NCBI GenBank assembly: GCA_937950415.1
Contig: CALFDL010000212.1
Location: 1-31,285 of the forward strand
Direction of reading: 5' to 3'
Origin: an uncultured Collinsella sp.
GTDB taxonomy: Bacteria; Actinomycetota; Coriobacteriia; Coriobacteriales; Coriobacteriaceae
DNA length: 31,285 nt
Part shown: one piece after another, positions 23,245 through 30,203 of the stretch
Layout of the letters: each line of letters opens with the position of its first letter
How positions within the stretch are numbered: position 1 is the first letter of the stretch
The notes under the pieces: generated by a model
The model's database searches: none
What the model was told of the DNA's origin: nothing
Seen by the model: the letters and a program-made list of their open reading frames with translations, nothing else
Position numbers and translations under genes: made by a program

Positions 23245-23274
23245 ATTCTAACAGAGCTTGGTCATATATACGAA
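23245..23274 (-). promoter_or_regulatory. Probable promoter of the small peptide gene
   Basis: A TAGAAT -10 box (23250-23245, minus strand) lies about 65 bp before the ATG; the -35 is weak (TTCGTA at 18-bp spacing). The leader would be about 55 nt and begins with GACGGCAG a few bases after the start, as does the antisense RNA. Confidence 0.45.
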
Positions 23275-23308
23275 TATGTGTTCGTACTCCAAGGGACCAT
23301 GACTCCGC

Positions 23309-23333
23309 GTGACAAAGGGACTGTCCCTTTGTT
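23309..23333. repeat. Dispersed GTGACAAAGGG hairpin repeat, copy 3
   Basis: ACAAAGGGAC (23312-23321) pairs perfectly with GTCCCTTTGT (23323-23332). It lies four bases beyond the stop of the HAD gene and may help end that transcript, although no T run follows. Confidence 0.75.
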
Positions 23334-23336
23334 GCA

Positions 23337-24194
23337 TTATTCGATGACGGTGCGGGAGTTTTGCTTGCGCATGGTGGCAAGCATGTGTTTGGGGACGGCG
23401 TGGACCATGCAGCTGCCGATGGTCGCGCTCGCGGCGGCTTTAGCTGCATCGCTCGCGTTTTTGGTCGCGTAGCTGTGGCGGAAGCGCTTGAGCATGGCGA
23501 TGTCGTTGCCGCCGTCGCCGTAGACCGCGACCTCGTCCTCGGCAATACCGTAGTAGCCCGCCAGCCAGGCTACGCTCTCGCCCTTGTTGCACGCCACGTC
23601 CGTGATTTCGAACATCACCGGATCGAACGGTGCATTGACCACGCGGTCGGAGCGTTCGGCAAGATACGCCTTAAGGTCGCGCTCCAGCTCGGGCGAGGTC
23701 ACGCGACAATTGATCTTGCATACATCGTGGCGCAAGATATCGCCGATCGACTGGTCGAAATACTGTTCCTCGTGATAGCCGCCACGCGCACGCATGCCGC
23801 GCATCACAATACGCTTGATGGGGCTGTCCTTTTTAAAGCCCGCCTGGTGCATCTCGAACGACCCGCTCGAGAACATGCCATCGGGCGTGGAGCAATCAAA
23901 GCAAATGTCCGGGAACGCCTTGAGCAGCTCCTCGGTGACCTGTGGGTCGATGGTCCAGGTCTTGAGCACCTCGCCATGACTGTCGCGCACGATGGATCCG
24001 TTGGAGCAGCAGGCGTCAAGCGTCAGGCCCGTAAAGCCATGCTCGCCGATCGGCAACGTCGAGCGTCCAGTCGCGGGAACCACGTGCAGGCCAGCCTCGG
24101 TCAGCTCACGGATGGCACGGCGGATGGTCCCATCTGCCTCGTGCAGGGCGTTCAGCAGCGTTCCGTCTAAGTCACTCGCAAACATCTTGATCAT
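23337..24194 (-). CDS. HAD-superfamily (Cof-type) phosphatase
   Basis: This 285-residue hydrolase belongs to the Cof-type (C2B cap) HAD phosphatases, which remove phosphate from sugar phosphates or nucleotides in the cytoplasm. Motif I is FASDLDGTLLN with D8 and D10, motif II is VPATGRS near 40, the motif III lysine is in CNKGESVAWL, and motif IV is YGDGGNDIAMLKRF. The length is normal for the family. The start at 24194 is chosen for GAAGGAGAGG upstream, which is part of a long inverted repeat; an upstream in-frame ATG at 24278 would cross that repeat and lacks a site. It stands alone, with a GTGACAAAGGG hairpin just past its stop. The physiological substrate cannot be told from sequence. Confidence 0.9.
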   Translation of the reverse strand: MIKMFASDLDGTLLNALHEADGTIRRAIRELTEAGLHVVPATGRSTLPIGEHGFTGLTLDACCSNGSIVRDSHGEVLKTWTIDPQVTEELLKAFPDICFDCSTPDGMFSSGSFEMHQAGFKKDSPIKRIVMRGMRARGGYHEEQYFDQSIGDILRHDVCKINCRVTSPELERDLKAYLAERSDRVVNAPFDPVMFEITDVACNKGESVAWLAGYYGIAEDEVAVYGDGGNDIAMLKRFRHSYATKNASDAAKAAASATIGSCMVHAVPKHMLATMRKQNSRTVIE

Positions 24195-24200
24195 GGGCAC

Positions 24201-24242
24201 GCCTCTCCTTCGTCTGCACGATATTGTAGACGAAGGAGAGGC
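24201..24242 (-). promoter_or_regulatory. Long inverted repeat around the HAD gene promoter and SD
   Basis: GCCTCTCCTTCGTCT (24201-24215) is perfectly repeated in inverted form at 24228-24242, with a 12-base loop; with one mismatch the arms reach 21 bp (24195-24248). On the minus strand, TTGGGC and TACAAT with a 16-bp spacer form a candidate promoter, with the -10 in the loop. The right arm contains the ribosome-binding site. Confidence 0.65.
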
Positions 24243-24309
24243 ATGCCCAAACAATGGCGTTCCGGCGCGGCGAGACAATGCTTCCGCAAATTCACGGTCC
24301 CCCAGCGCC

Positions 24310-25572
24310 TTAAGACATTCGCCATAAGCGACTTATCAGCCGATTAAACAGCGCCGTCGTCAACGTCAGCACCGCCAACATGCCTGCGAATACAATCGCC
24401 GGTGTCCATCGATCATATGCGAGCCCGTAAACCAATTGGCCAATAGGCGTTGCACAGGAAAGCGTCATATAAACGAGTGCCAGCACTTTTCCGCAGAGTT
24501 CCTTTGGCACTGACCGCTGAACGAATGAAACGATTTCGACCGATGTAATGCTTGCCCACGCCATAACCCATGCCGAGCCGGCCGCAAGCGCGGCAAACGC
24601 TAATTCATCAGGACCGCTCAGTAGTGCGACAATAATCGGTACGACTCCAAAACTAATCATCGCAACATATCGACATATGCCCTTGAAGGAAAAACGATGT
24701 GGCCAAATACCGACCAAACCACTGCCGACAAGACCACCTAAGCCCATAGCCACCTCAATAATCCCAACAAAGGATGACCGCATTCCGAGATGCTTTGCAA
24801 CAATAACGGGAGCACCAATCGTTAACCCAACTAACGCAAGGTTCAAAATAGCTGCAAGCAAAAACACAACGAGCAATGATGCGTTTTGAAACAGGTACCG
24901 AATCGACTCCCGAAAATCGTTTCGACATGTCGAGCAAGTCGTACTGTCCCCTGTCATTCCAGATGAGGCATTTTGCTTGAGTGCGCCCCCGAACAGTAGG
25001 GCTGACATCGCAAACGTCAACGCCGCGGTTTCGCATAGAGCATCGATACCAAAGCACCCATAGACTGCCGTCCCGACTACAGGCCCCAAGATATTGCTCG
25101 CCATGGTTATCTGCGAGACCAACGCAGTGGCACGCTCAACCTTTTCTGGGCCCGTCATGCGCACCGTCTCAATTTGAAGCATCGGTTTCAGCAGCGATTG
25201 GATGCCATATTGGACGCAAAGCATTGCTACCACGACAACGGCAAGAGGCAGCGAACGCTTCATGGGGATAAACAACAGTGATGCAACCATCAGAACAATG
25301 CCGAGCACCACAAGAACCCCGCGATGTCTCCCGCGATCCGCCAAGATTCCGCCAGCCGGAGTCGCAAGCACGCCCGGCACGAACGCTATCGCCGCGACAG
25401 CACCATATAACGTTGATGAGCCGCTGCAGTCGAACAAGTAAAGCGGGCACGCAAAGCACAGTGCCGACAACATCGAATACGCGCACAGCTGTGCAACAAG
25501 AAGACCGAAAAGCCTGATAGATCGCACTGTTTTTTGCGCCAACGAGACATTGCTCCTCCGCATTCCAGCCAT
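24310..25572 (-). CDS. MFS-family transporter (efflux type)
   Basis: This protein of about 420 residues has around twelve hydrophobic segments and the major-facilitator layout. A GGILADRGRHRGVLV segment after the second or third helix matches the MFS loop 2-3 signature (G-x-x-x-D-R-x-G-R/R-R), and a longer polar loop follows the sixth helix (CSTCRNDF region). It resembles the EntS/MefA-like (MFS_3) drug or siderophore exporters. The start at 25572 (MAGMRRSN) follows an AGG-containing site; an in-frame ATG at 25596 lies within the operator palindrome and is less likely. The TetR-type gene immediately upstream, and two matching palindromes around the gap, indicate regulation by that repressor. 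The exported compound is unknown. Confidence 0.85.
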   Translation of the reverse strand: MAGMRRSNVSLAQKTVRSIRLFGLLVAQLCAYSMLSALCFACPLYLFDCSGSSTLYGAVAAIAFVPGVLATPAGGILADRGRHRGVLVVLGIVLMVASLLFIPMKRSLPLAVVVVAMLCVQYGIQSLLKPMLQIETVRMTGPEKVERATALVSQITMASNILGPVVGTAVYGCFGIDALCETAALTFAMSALLFGGALKQNASSGMTGDSTTCSTCRNDFRESIRYLFQNASLLVVFLLAAILNLALVGLTIGAPVIVAKHLGMRSSFVGIIEVAMGLGGLVGSGLVGIWPHRFSFKGICRYVAMISFGVVPIIVALLSGPDELAFAALAAGSAWVMAWASITSVEIVSFVQRSVPKELCGKVLALVYMTLSCATPIGQLVYGLAYDRWTPAIVFAGMLAVLTLTTALFNRLISRLWRMS

Positions 25573-25585
25573 AAGCCTGCCCCCT

Positions 25586-25606
25586 ATACATACCATTAGT
25601 ATGTAT
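25586..25606. promoter_or_regulatory. TetR-type operator 1
   Basis: ATACATAC-CATTA-GTATGTAT is a perfect 8-bp inverted repeat, 14 bp upstream of the transporter start. The shape is typical of AcrR/QacR-like repressor sites. Confidence 0.65.
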
Positions 25607-25617
25607 TTAATGACTTG

Positions 25618-25642
25618 AAAAGGGCAGCCGTGGCTACCCTTA
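25618..25642 (-). terminator. Terminator after the TetR-family gene
   Basis: On the minus strand AAGGGTAGCC pairs with GGCTGCCCTT (one G-T pair), followed by TTTTC. It lies between the repressor stop and the transporter start, so the transporter probably has its own promoter or is partly attenuated. Confidence 0.65.
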
Positions 25643-25651
25643 CAAATCAAT

Positions 25652-25670
25652 TACATACCGTCAGTATCTA
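25652..25670. promoter_or_regulatory. TetR-type operator 2
   Basis: TACATAC-CGTCA-GTATCTA matches operator 1 with one mismatch in the arms and the same five-base spacer. It lies between the repressor stop codon and the terminator, 65 bp from operator 1 centre to centre. Confidence 0.5.
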
Positions 25671-25672
25671 TA

Positions 25673-26335
25673 TTACCACCCAGCACGGTTCCATACGTCC
25701 CAAATCTGAGCCGTTGTCTGAAGCACTTCATTACCCAAATCGAGCCCCACCGCGGCCGCCATCTGCGCCAAACATTGCGCGCGAGCGAGCATTCGATCTT
25801 TGGTCTCGAGCGGACGGAACAGCGGCAGCAGCCAAAGATTCGCCAACAACGATACGGCCTCAGCCGCTTCGCGCGGGCATTTGCACGCAATGGAACCGTC
25901 GGCGATGCCCTCCTCGATCACTGGCAAGAGACAGCCATCGGCCGACTCGTCGAACGAGCCCTGGTACTGCATCGCCAGTAGACGCGAGCTTTTTACCGGA
26001 TCTGCCGCAGGATGCATGCGTGCCCATAGCTCAATTTGCGGAACGACAGACTCGGGCGCGTACAGCCGCTTGAGCTTTTGGGCTCCGGTCATATTGCCGA
26101 TACCAAGCGTTGAGCGACGTTGCTCAACAATCGGAGCCATTGCCCGATCAAATGCGGCGTTGAAAATCTCCTCTTTGCTCTTAAAGTGATGATAGACAGC
26201 ACCCTTGGTCATGCCATCGAGACGGTCGACGATGTCTTGAATGCTCGTCCCCTCATAACCCTGTACGCAGAATAGCTCCAGGGCCGCGTCGAGAATCTTC
26301 GCGACAGTCTCCTCGGGATATTTATTACGACCCAT
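25673..26335 (-). CDS. TetR-family repressor of the adjacent MFS transporter
   Basis: This 220-residue protein begins MGRNKYPEETVAKILDAALE, then LFCVQGYEGTSIQDIVDRL and TKGAVYHHFKSKEEIF, a clear TetR helix-turn-helix. The C-terminal half is helical and Ala/Leu-rich with no recognisable catalytic motif. The start at 26335 fits the usual TetR N-terminus, though its ribosome site is weak (GGACGG); a start at 26371 is possible. It precedes the transporter gene on the same strand, and the paired ATAC-n5-GTAT palindromes between the genes are its likely sites. The gap to glnK upstream is short (about 75 bp), and I see no matching operator there, so autoregulation is not evident. Confidence 0.88.
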   Translation of the reverse strand: MGRNKYPEETVAKILDAALELFCVQGYEGTSIQDIVDRLDGMTKGAVYHHFKSKEEIFNAAFDRAMAPIVEQRRSTLGIGNMTGAQKLKRLYAPESVVPQIELWARMHPAADPVKSSRLLAMQYQGSFDESADGCLLPVIEEGIADGSIACKCPREAAEAVSLLANLWLLPLFRPLETKDRMLARAQCLAQMAAAVGLDLGNEVLQTTAQIWDVWNRAGW

Positions 26336-26409
26336 AATCCGTCCATCCACAACGCAAGTCTTGTGCCTCATTGCAGCATTTTAACGTTGCGGATGGTAGA
26401 CGGTCGATT

Positions 26410-26748
26410 CTACACCGCGGCGGGGCCGTGTTCGCCGGTACGGATGCGGATAACATCCTCGACCGGCTCGACCCAAATCTTGCCGTCGCCGACGGCACCG
26501 GTGCGAGCGGCGCTGCAGATAATGTCAACGATACCGTCGACATGCTCGTCGGCGCAGATGAGGGTGAACTGCACCTTGGGGATCGTGTTGACGAGCAGCT
26601 CGTTGCCGCGCACGTATTCCTTCCAGCCATGCTGCGCGCCGCAGCCCTGCACCTGGTTGATAGTCATGCCGCGAACATCAGCAGCAAACAGCGCATCTTT
26701 AAGAACCTCAAGCTTCTCGGCACGAACAATCGCCGTAATTTTCTTCAT
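26410..26748 (-). CDS. glnK: PII nitrogen-regulatory protein (GlnK/GlnB type) with altered T-loop
   Basis: PII proteins sense 2-oxoglutarate and ATP/ADP and plug the AmtB channel when nitrogen is plentiful. The 112-residue protein has the normal MKKITAIVRAEKLEVLKDAL start, a T-loop at about 37-55, and the B-loop GAVGDGKIWVEPVEDVIRIR (84-103). In the T-loop the usual YRGAEY is replaced by VRGNEL, so the uridylylated or adenylylated Tyr51 is Leu51, although Y45 lies nearby. Regulation by nucleotidylation is therefore unlikely; control by effector binding alone is expected. The PKV that follows is kept. It lies downstream of amt in the usual amt-glnK order, but the 191-bp gap contains a large hairpin. 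Confidence 0.92.
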   Translation of the reverse strand: MKKITAIVRAEKLEVLKDALFAADVRGMTINQVQGCGAQHGWKEYVRGNELLVNTIPKVQFTLICADEHVDGIVDIICSAARTGAVGDGKIWVEPVEDVIRIRTGEHGPAAV

Positions 26749-26795
26749 AGTAAATTCCTCTCTTCAATAAAAGAAATGAATTGCCATTCAATGAG

Positions 26796-26899
26796 GCGGG
26801 TTTCCCAGGTGCCGCAGATTGGGTTGAAAGAGGAGCGCCGCGTACTTTTGTACGCAAGCGACGGTTTGAAACCCAAGGTGCGGTGCCTGGGGAAGCCGC
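26796..26899. repeat. 104-nt imperfect hairpin between amt and glnK
   Basis: The two 50-base arms pair around the loop TTTT (26846-26849), with GCGTAC/GTACGC at the tip and a strong outer 30 bp (24 identical pairs). An extra partial copy of the right arm follows at 26915-26940, up to the amt stop codon. It may be a structured RNA, a processing or attenuation site, or a mobile palindromic repeat. Confidence 0.7.
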
Positions 26900-26939
26900 G
26901 CGACGATTGAACGGCAAGGTGCGGAGTCTGGGGAAGCTG

Positions 26940-28217
26940 CTAATCGAGTCCGGAGAAAGAAGGATACGCGCTCTCGCCGTGCTGACTCGCATCCAAGCCC
27001 AGCGCCTCGTCGGCCTCGTCCACGCGCAGGCTACCGTGGAACAGCGCCTTGACCACCGCGGCGATCACCAAGTCGAGCATCAGCACAATAACGACCGTCA
27101 CCACAATGCCCAGAACCTGCGAGACAAGCAGCGACACGTCGCCCGTGTAGAACAGGCCGCCCTTACCGGTCCACGAGAGCTCCGGCACGCAGAACAGGCC
27201 CGTGAGCACACCGCCCAAGATGCCGCCGATACCGTGGCAACCGAACGCGTCGAGTGCGTCGTCGTAGCCAAACTTGGTCTTAAGATGACTGATGGCCAAG
27301 TAGCAGACGGGCGACACGACCAGGCCCATAACCAGCGCTGCCCACGGCTCGACAAAGCCCGCGCCGGGCGTGACCACCACAAGGCCCGCAACCAGACCAG
27401 TGCTGGCGCCCACCAGCGTGGGGCGACCGGTGTGCATGCGCTCGACGGCAAGCCACGAAACCATGCCCGCCGCGCTGGCCGTCACGGTGTTGAGGATGGC
27501 GAGTGCCGCCACGGCGTCGGCTTTAAACTCGCTGCCGCCGTTAAAGCCAAACCAACCAAACCAAAGTAGACCGGCGCCCAGCGCCACAAACGGCACGTTA
27601 TGCGGACGGTAGCTCACCATGCCAAAGCCGCGACGACGGCCGAGCATTAAGCAGAGAATCAGGCCCGTGAGACCGGACGAAATGTGTACCACGTCGCCGC
27701 CGGCAAAGTCGAGCGCGCCGATGATGTCGCCGATAAAGGAACCATCGCCGCCCCAAACCATGTGGGCGAGCGGCGCATAGACCACGAGCAGCCAAATGCC
27801 CAGGAAGGCCGTCATGGCACCAAACTTAACGCGGCCGGCCAGGCTGCCCGTGACGATAGCGGCGGTGATCATGGCAAACGCCATCTGAAAGGCGATGTTG
27901 ATGATCTGAGGGTAGACGGCACCGTCCGCGGCATTGCCCTCGGCCGCCTGCAGCGCCTGGTTGAGCACCGGCAGGCACAGCAGCTGGTCAAGGCCTCCAA
28001 TAAACGGGCTCGAGCCGTCGCCACCGTAGGCCAGCGACCAGCCGGCAACAATCCACAGCACGCCAACCAGGCCAATGGCGCCAAAGCACATGAGCATGGT
28101 GTTGATGACATTTTTGCGCCTGGACAGGCCGCCATAGAAAAACGCCAGACCCGGTGTCATTAAAAACACGAGCATGGTGCAGATGAGCATAAACGTTGTC
28201 GATCCCGTATCGTACAT
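26940..28217 (-). CDS. amt: Ammonium transporter (Amt/MEP/Rh family)
   Basis: This 425-residue membrane protein conducts NH3/NH4+ across the cytoplasmic membrane as a trimer. It has eleven predicted helices, beginning with the TPGLAFFYGGLSRRKNV segment (21-37) characteristic of Amt proteins. The twin histidines of the pore are visible as H152 in APLAHMVWGG and H328 in DAFGCHGIGGILGG. FGWFGFNGGSE (220-230) is another family signature. The N-terminus is a short outward-facing segment without a separate signal peptide. The start at 28217 follows AAGGGGGAG; the upstream in-frame ATG at 28274 is less likely. glnK follows downstream. Phased GAAAC repeats at 28342-28379 upstream resemble GlnR boxes, which would induce it under nitrogen limitation. 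Confidence 0.95.
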   Translation of the reverse strand: MYDTGSTTFMLICTMLVFLMTPGLAFFYGGLSRRKNVINTMLMCFGAIGLVGVLWIVAGWSLAYGGDGSSPFIGGLDQLLCLPVLNQALQAAEGNAADGAVYPQIINIAFQMAFAMITAAIVTGSLAGRVKFGAMTAFLGIWLLVVYAPLAHMVWGGDGSFIGDIIGALDFAGGDVVHISSGLTGLILCLMLGRRRGFGMVSYRPHNVPFVALGAGLLWFGWFGFNGGSEFKADAVAALAILNTVTASAAGMVSWLAVERMHTGRPTLVGASTGLVAGLVVVTPGAGFVEPWAALVMGLVVSPVCYLAISHLKTKFGYDDALDAFGCHGIGGILGGVLTGLFCVPELSWTGKGGLFYTGDVSLLVSQVLGIVVTVVIVLMLDLVIAAVVKALFHGSLRVDEADEALGLDASQHGESAYPSFSGLD

Positions 28218-28321
28218 TCGCTCCCCCTTGGTCGCATGAACGTTGTCGGCGCCCATGATGCGGCCGAGGGGCAACTGGTGTAGACCAGATACAGCGTTGT
28301 TAAACGCCGCGTTGTCGAATG

Positions 28322-28379
28322 GAAACGGTGCCGCAATCTTGGAAACGACGCGGCAACGGGCGCGAAACGAACGGGAAAC
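28322..28379. promoter_or_regulatory. GlnR-box-like array upstream of amt
   Basis: On the plus strand GAAAC (28342), GCAAC (28353), GAAAC (28364) and GAAAC (28375) occur at exact 11-bp steps, the pattern of actinobacterial GlnR sites (pentamers separated by six bases). Another pair, GAAAC (28322) and GCAAT (28333), lies just beside it. The array is 105-160 bp upstream of the amt start. Confidence 0.55.
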
Positions 28380-28415
28380 GTGCGAACGAGAAGGGTGCGC
28401 TTGGCCCCGCTCTGG

Positions 28416-29435
28416 CTAACGCCGGAACAGCTCGCGGGCTCGGTCGCGGAGGTCGGTAGCTCGGATGACGCCCTCGTAGCGGTTGATGCGCAAGCGCGGG
28501 AAGGCATTGAAGAAGCGCAGGTCGCGGCGGCTGAGCGACACGCTCGGCACCGGACGGCTCATGCGCTTGCCGGCAAGGTGACGGCTGAGCGACGGACGCG
28601 GCATGCTCGGCGCGGCATCGGCCACGCGGCGGGCAGCAAGCGCCAGGCCGCGAGCACCATCCGAGATAAACGTCGGCATCGAAGCCTTCTCGCGCAGGGC
28701 ATCGAGCGCAGCGTCACCCAGCTCGGCCAGCCACGCGTTAACGGCACGGCTACGGATGTGCGTCTGCGCCACCGAGTCAATCGTCGAATCGGGAATGCGT
28801 TCGAGCATGGAGTCGGAGGCATCGGCAAGCGACTCATTGATGCGGTCGGCAAGGTCGGCACGCACACGCTCCAGCTGATCGGACAGGCGGCGCCAGCTGG
28901 CCAAAGAGCACACCGCGTCGACCATCATCGCGACCGCGACGATAAAGGCGGACAGCCGCACAATCAGCACCGGCAGATGGCCAAGCAGCCCCAGCAATGC
29001 CGGCTCCACCAAGCGGCAAATGCACAGCGCGCCCAAGCCAAACGCGCAGGCCCAGTACAGGCAGATGCGTCCGTGCAGGTTAAACGGCAGGTGTGAGTAA
29101 TCCCAAAAGCGCGCGCCTGTTGTTTTTTCCAATAGAAGGCCCACGCTATATTCAATCACGCTGCATACGAGCGCTGCAGCGACAAACTGGCTCGAGGCAT
29201 CCGGAATCCCACGCAACAGCAGCCAGCAGGCAATGCCGCCCGCGCCATAGATGGGGCAGCACGGCCCAAGCAAAAAGCCACTGTTGGCAAATCGTCCGTG
29301 ATTGAGCATGGCGCAGACCGTCGACTCCCACGCCCAGCCGCAAAACCCGTAAAAGGCAAACGAGAGCACCAGTGCCGAGAGTGGGCAGGCGGCAAGCGTC
29401 GCGCCGCCAAAAGCCATATCGATCGCGGTTCCCAC
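28416..29435 (-). CDS. PF06541-type membrane protein (putative ABC-transporter type IV / CmpB-like)
   Basis: This 339-residue protein has about five membrane helices in its first 180 residues, then a soluble, Arg- and Ala-rich tail with helical character. The N-terminal region carries the family pattern FYGFCGWAWESTVC, GFLLGPCCPIYGAGG and FWDYSHLPFNLHGRICLYW, which I match to PF06541; its molecular role is not established. The start is GTG at 29435, supported by AGGAGAGGG that overlaps the end of the preceding HD-domain gene; the stop of that gene is three bases away, so translation is coupled. The C-terminal extension is longer than the minimal family domain and ends in RRDLRFFNAFPRLRINRYEG and a basic tail. 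Function in this organism is unknown. Confidence 0.8.
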   Translation of the reverse strand: MGTAIDMAFGGATLAACPLSALVLSFAFYGFCGWAWESTVCAMLNHGRFANSGFLLGPCCPIYGAGGIACWLLLRGIPDASSQFVAAALVCSVIEYSVGLLLEKTTGARFWDYSHLPFNLHGRICLYWACAFGLGALCICRLVEPALLGLLGHLPVLIVRLSAFIVAVAMMVDAVCSLASWRRLSDQLERVRADLADRINESLADASDSMLERIPDSTIDSVAQTHIRSRAVNAWLAELGDAALDALREKASMPTFISDGARGLALAARRVADAAPSMPRPSLSRHLAGKRMSRPVPSVSLSRRDLRFFNAFPRLRINRYEGVIRATDLRDRARELFRR

Positions 29436-29438
29436 CGT

Positions 29439-29975
29439 CTACCCTCTCCTCTTTTCGCTCGATTCGCTGCTCACGTCATCGTCCGCCTCGTCCTTGCGCC
29501 GCAGACGGCCGGCGACCGTCTCACGCAGCGCGCACCATTTATCTGCCAGGCACACAATCCAAGCCTCACGACACGTCGGAGGCACCGGCACCAGCGGAAA
29601 CATATGGCGCACGATAATATTCCGCTCGCGCGACGTCAGCTCAAAATCTTCCTCCGCACGCGCCAGGGCAAAAAACGGATGCCGAAACCCGTGCAGGCGA
29701 TGGCTTGGATCGGGATCGTGCCAGTCATAGAGAAAATAGTCATGCAGCAAGGCTCCGCGCAACAGCGAGGCGCGGTCGACCGAAATGCCAGCACGGCTCA
29801 AACGCTCAGCAAAAGACAGGCTCGCCCGCGCCACCGAAGTCACATGCGCATAGACCGTCACATCGCCATGCTGGATAAACTCGCGCGTCAGGTCCAGACG
29901 GCCCGCCTGTGCCAGTTGACGGGCAGCATGGTCTACTTCGCACGCGATTTTCTCGGCACGAACGGTATCGGACAT
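29439..29975 (-). CDS. HD-domain protein (putative metal-dependent phosphohydrolase)
   Basis: This 178-residue protein has the HD pattern of metal-dependent phosphohydrolases: H44 in VYAHVTSVA, H78-D79 in ALLHDYFLYDWHD, H99 in RHPFF, H124 in RHMFPLVP and D145 in CLADKWCAL. The spacing fits the small bacterial HD proteins with YDWHD near the active site. The substrate is unknown; nucleotides are common for the fold. The C-terminus is short, charged and disordered-looking (EADDDVSSESSEKRRG). The start at 29975 has GGAAGGAGG upstream. It is the first gene of a pair with the PF06541 membrane protein and is divergent from dxs across 228 bp. Confidence 0.85.
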   Translation of the reverse strand: MSDTVRAEKIACEVDHAARQLAQAGRLDLTREFIQHGDVTVYAHVTSVARASLSFAERLSRAGISVDRASLLRGALLHDYFLYDWHDPDPSHRLHGFRHPFFALARAEEDFELTSRERNIIVRHMFPLVPVPPTCREAWIVCLADKWCALRETVAGRLRRKDEADDDVSSESSEKRRG

Positions 29976-30203
29976 GCGGCCTCCTTCCGGCGGCGCTCGG
30001 CGGCAAGCCACAGCTTGCACGCAATGAATAAAATCATCATGGAACTTATCAGTATGGCATCGGACAAAACGTTTTGCCCCACCAGTTGGCGAATTACCGC
30101 GCCGCCGTCACATATCAAACGCCAAAATGTGCGAGACTGTTTTGTGCAATTGTGCCGGCCGAGGGAGCGCCGGCGCTCGATTCGCATGGAGTAACCCACA
30201 ACG

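Noticed and set aside
23361..24170. A 269-codon plus-strand frame opposite the HAD gene
   Set aside because: The HAD motifs I, II and IV on the minus strand are complete; the plus frame has no motif or start signal.
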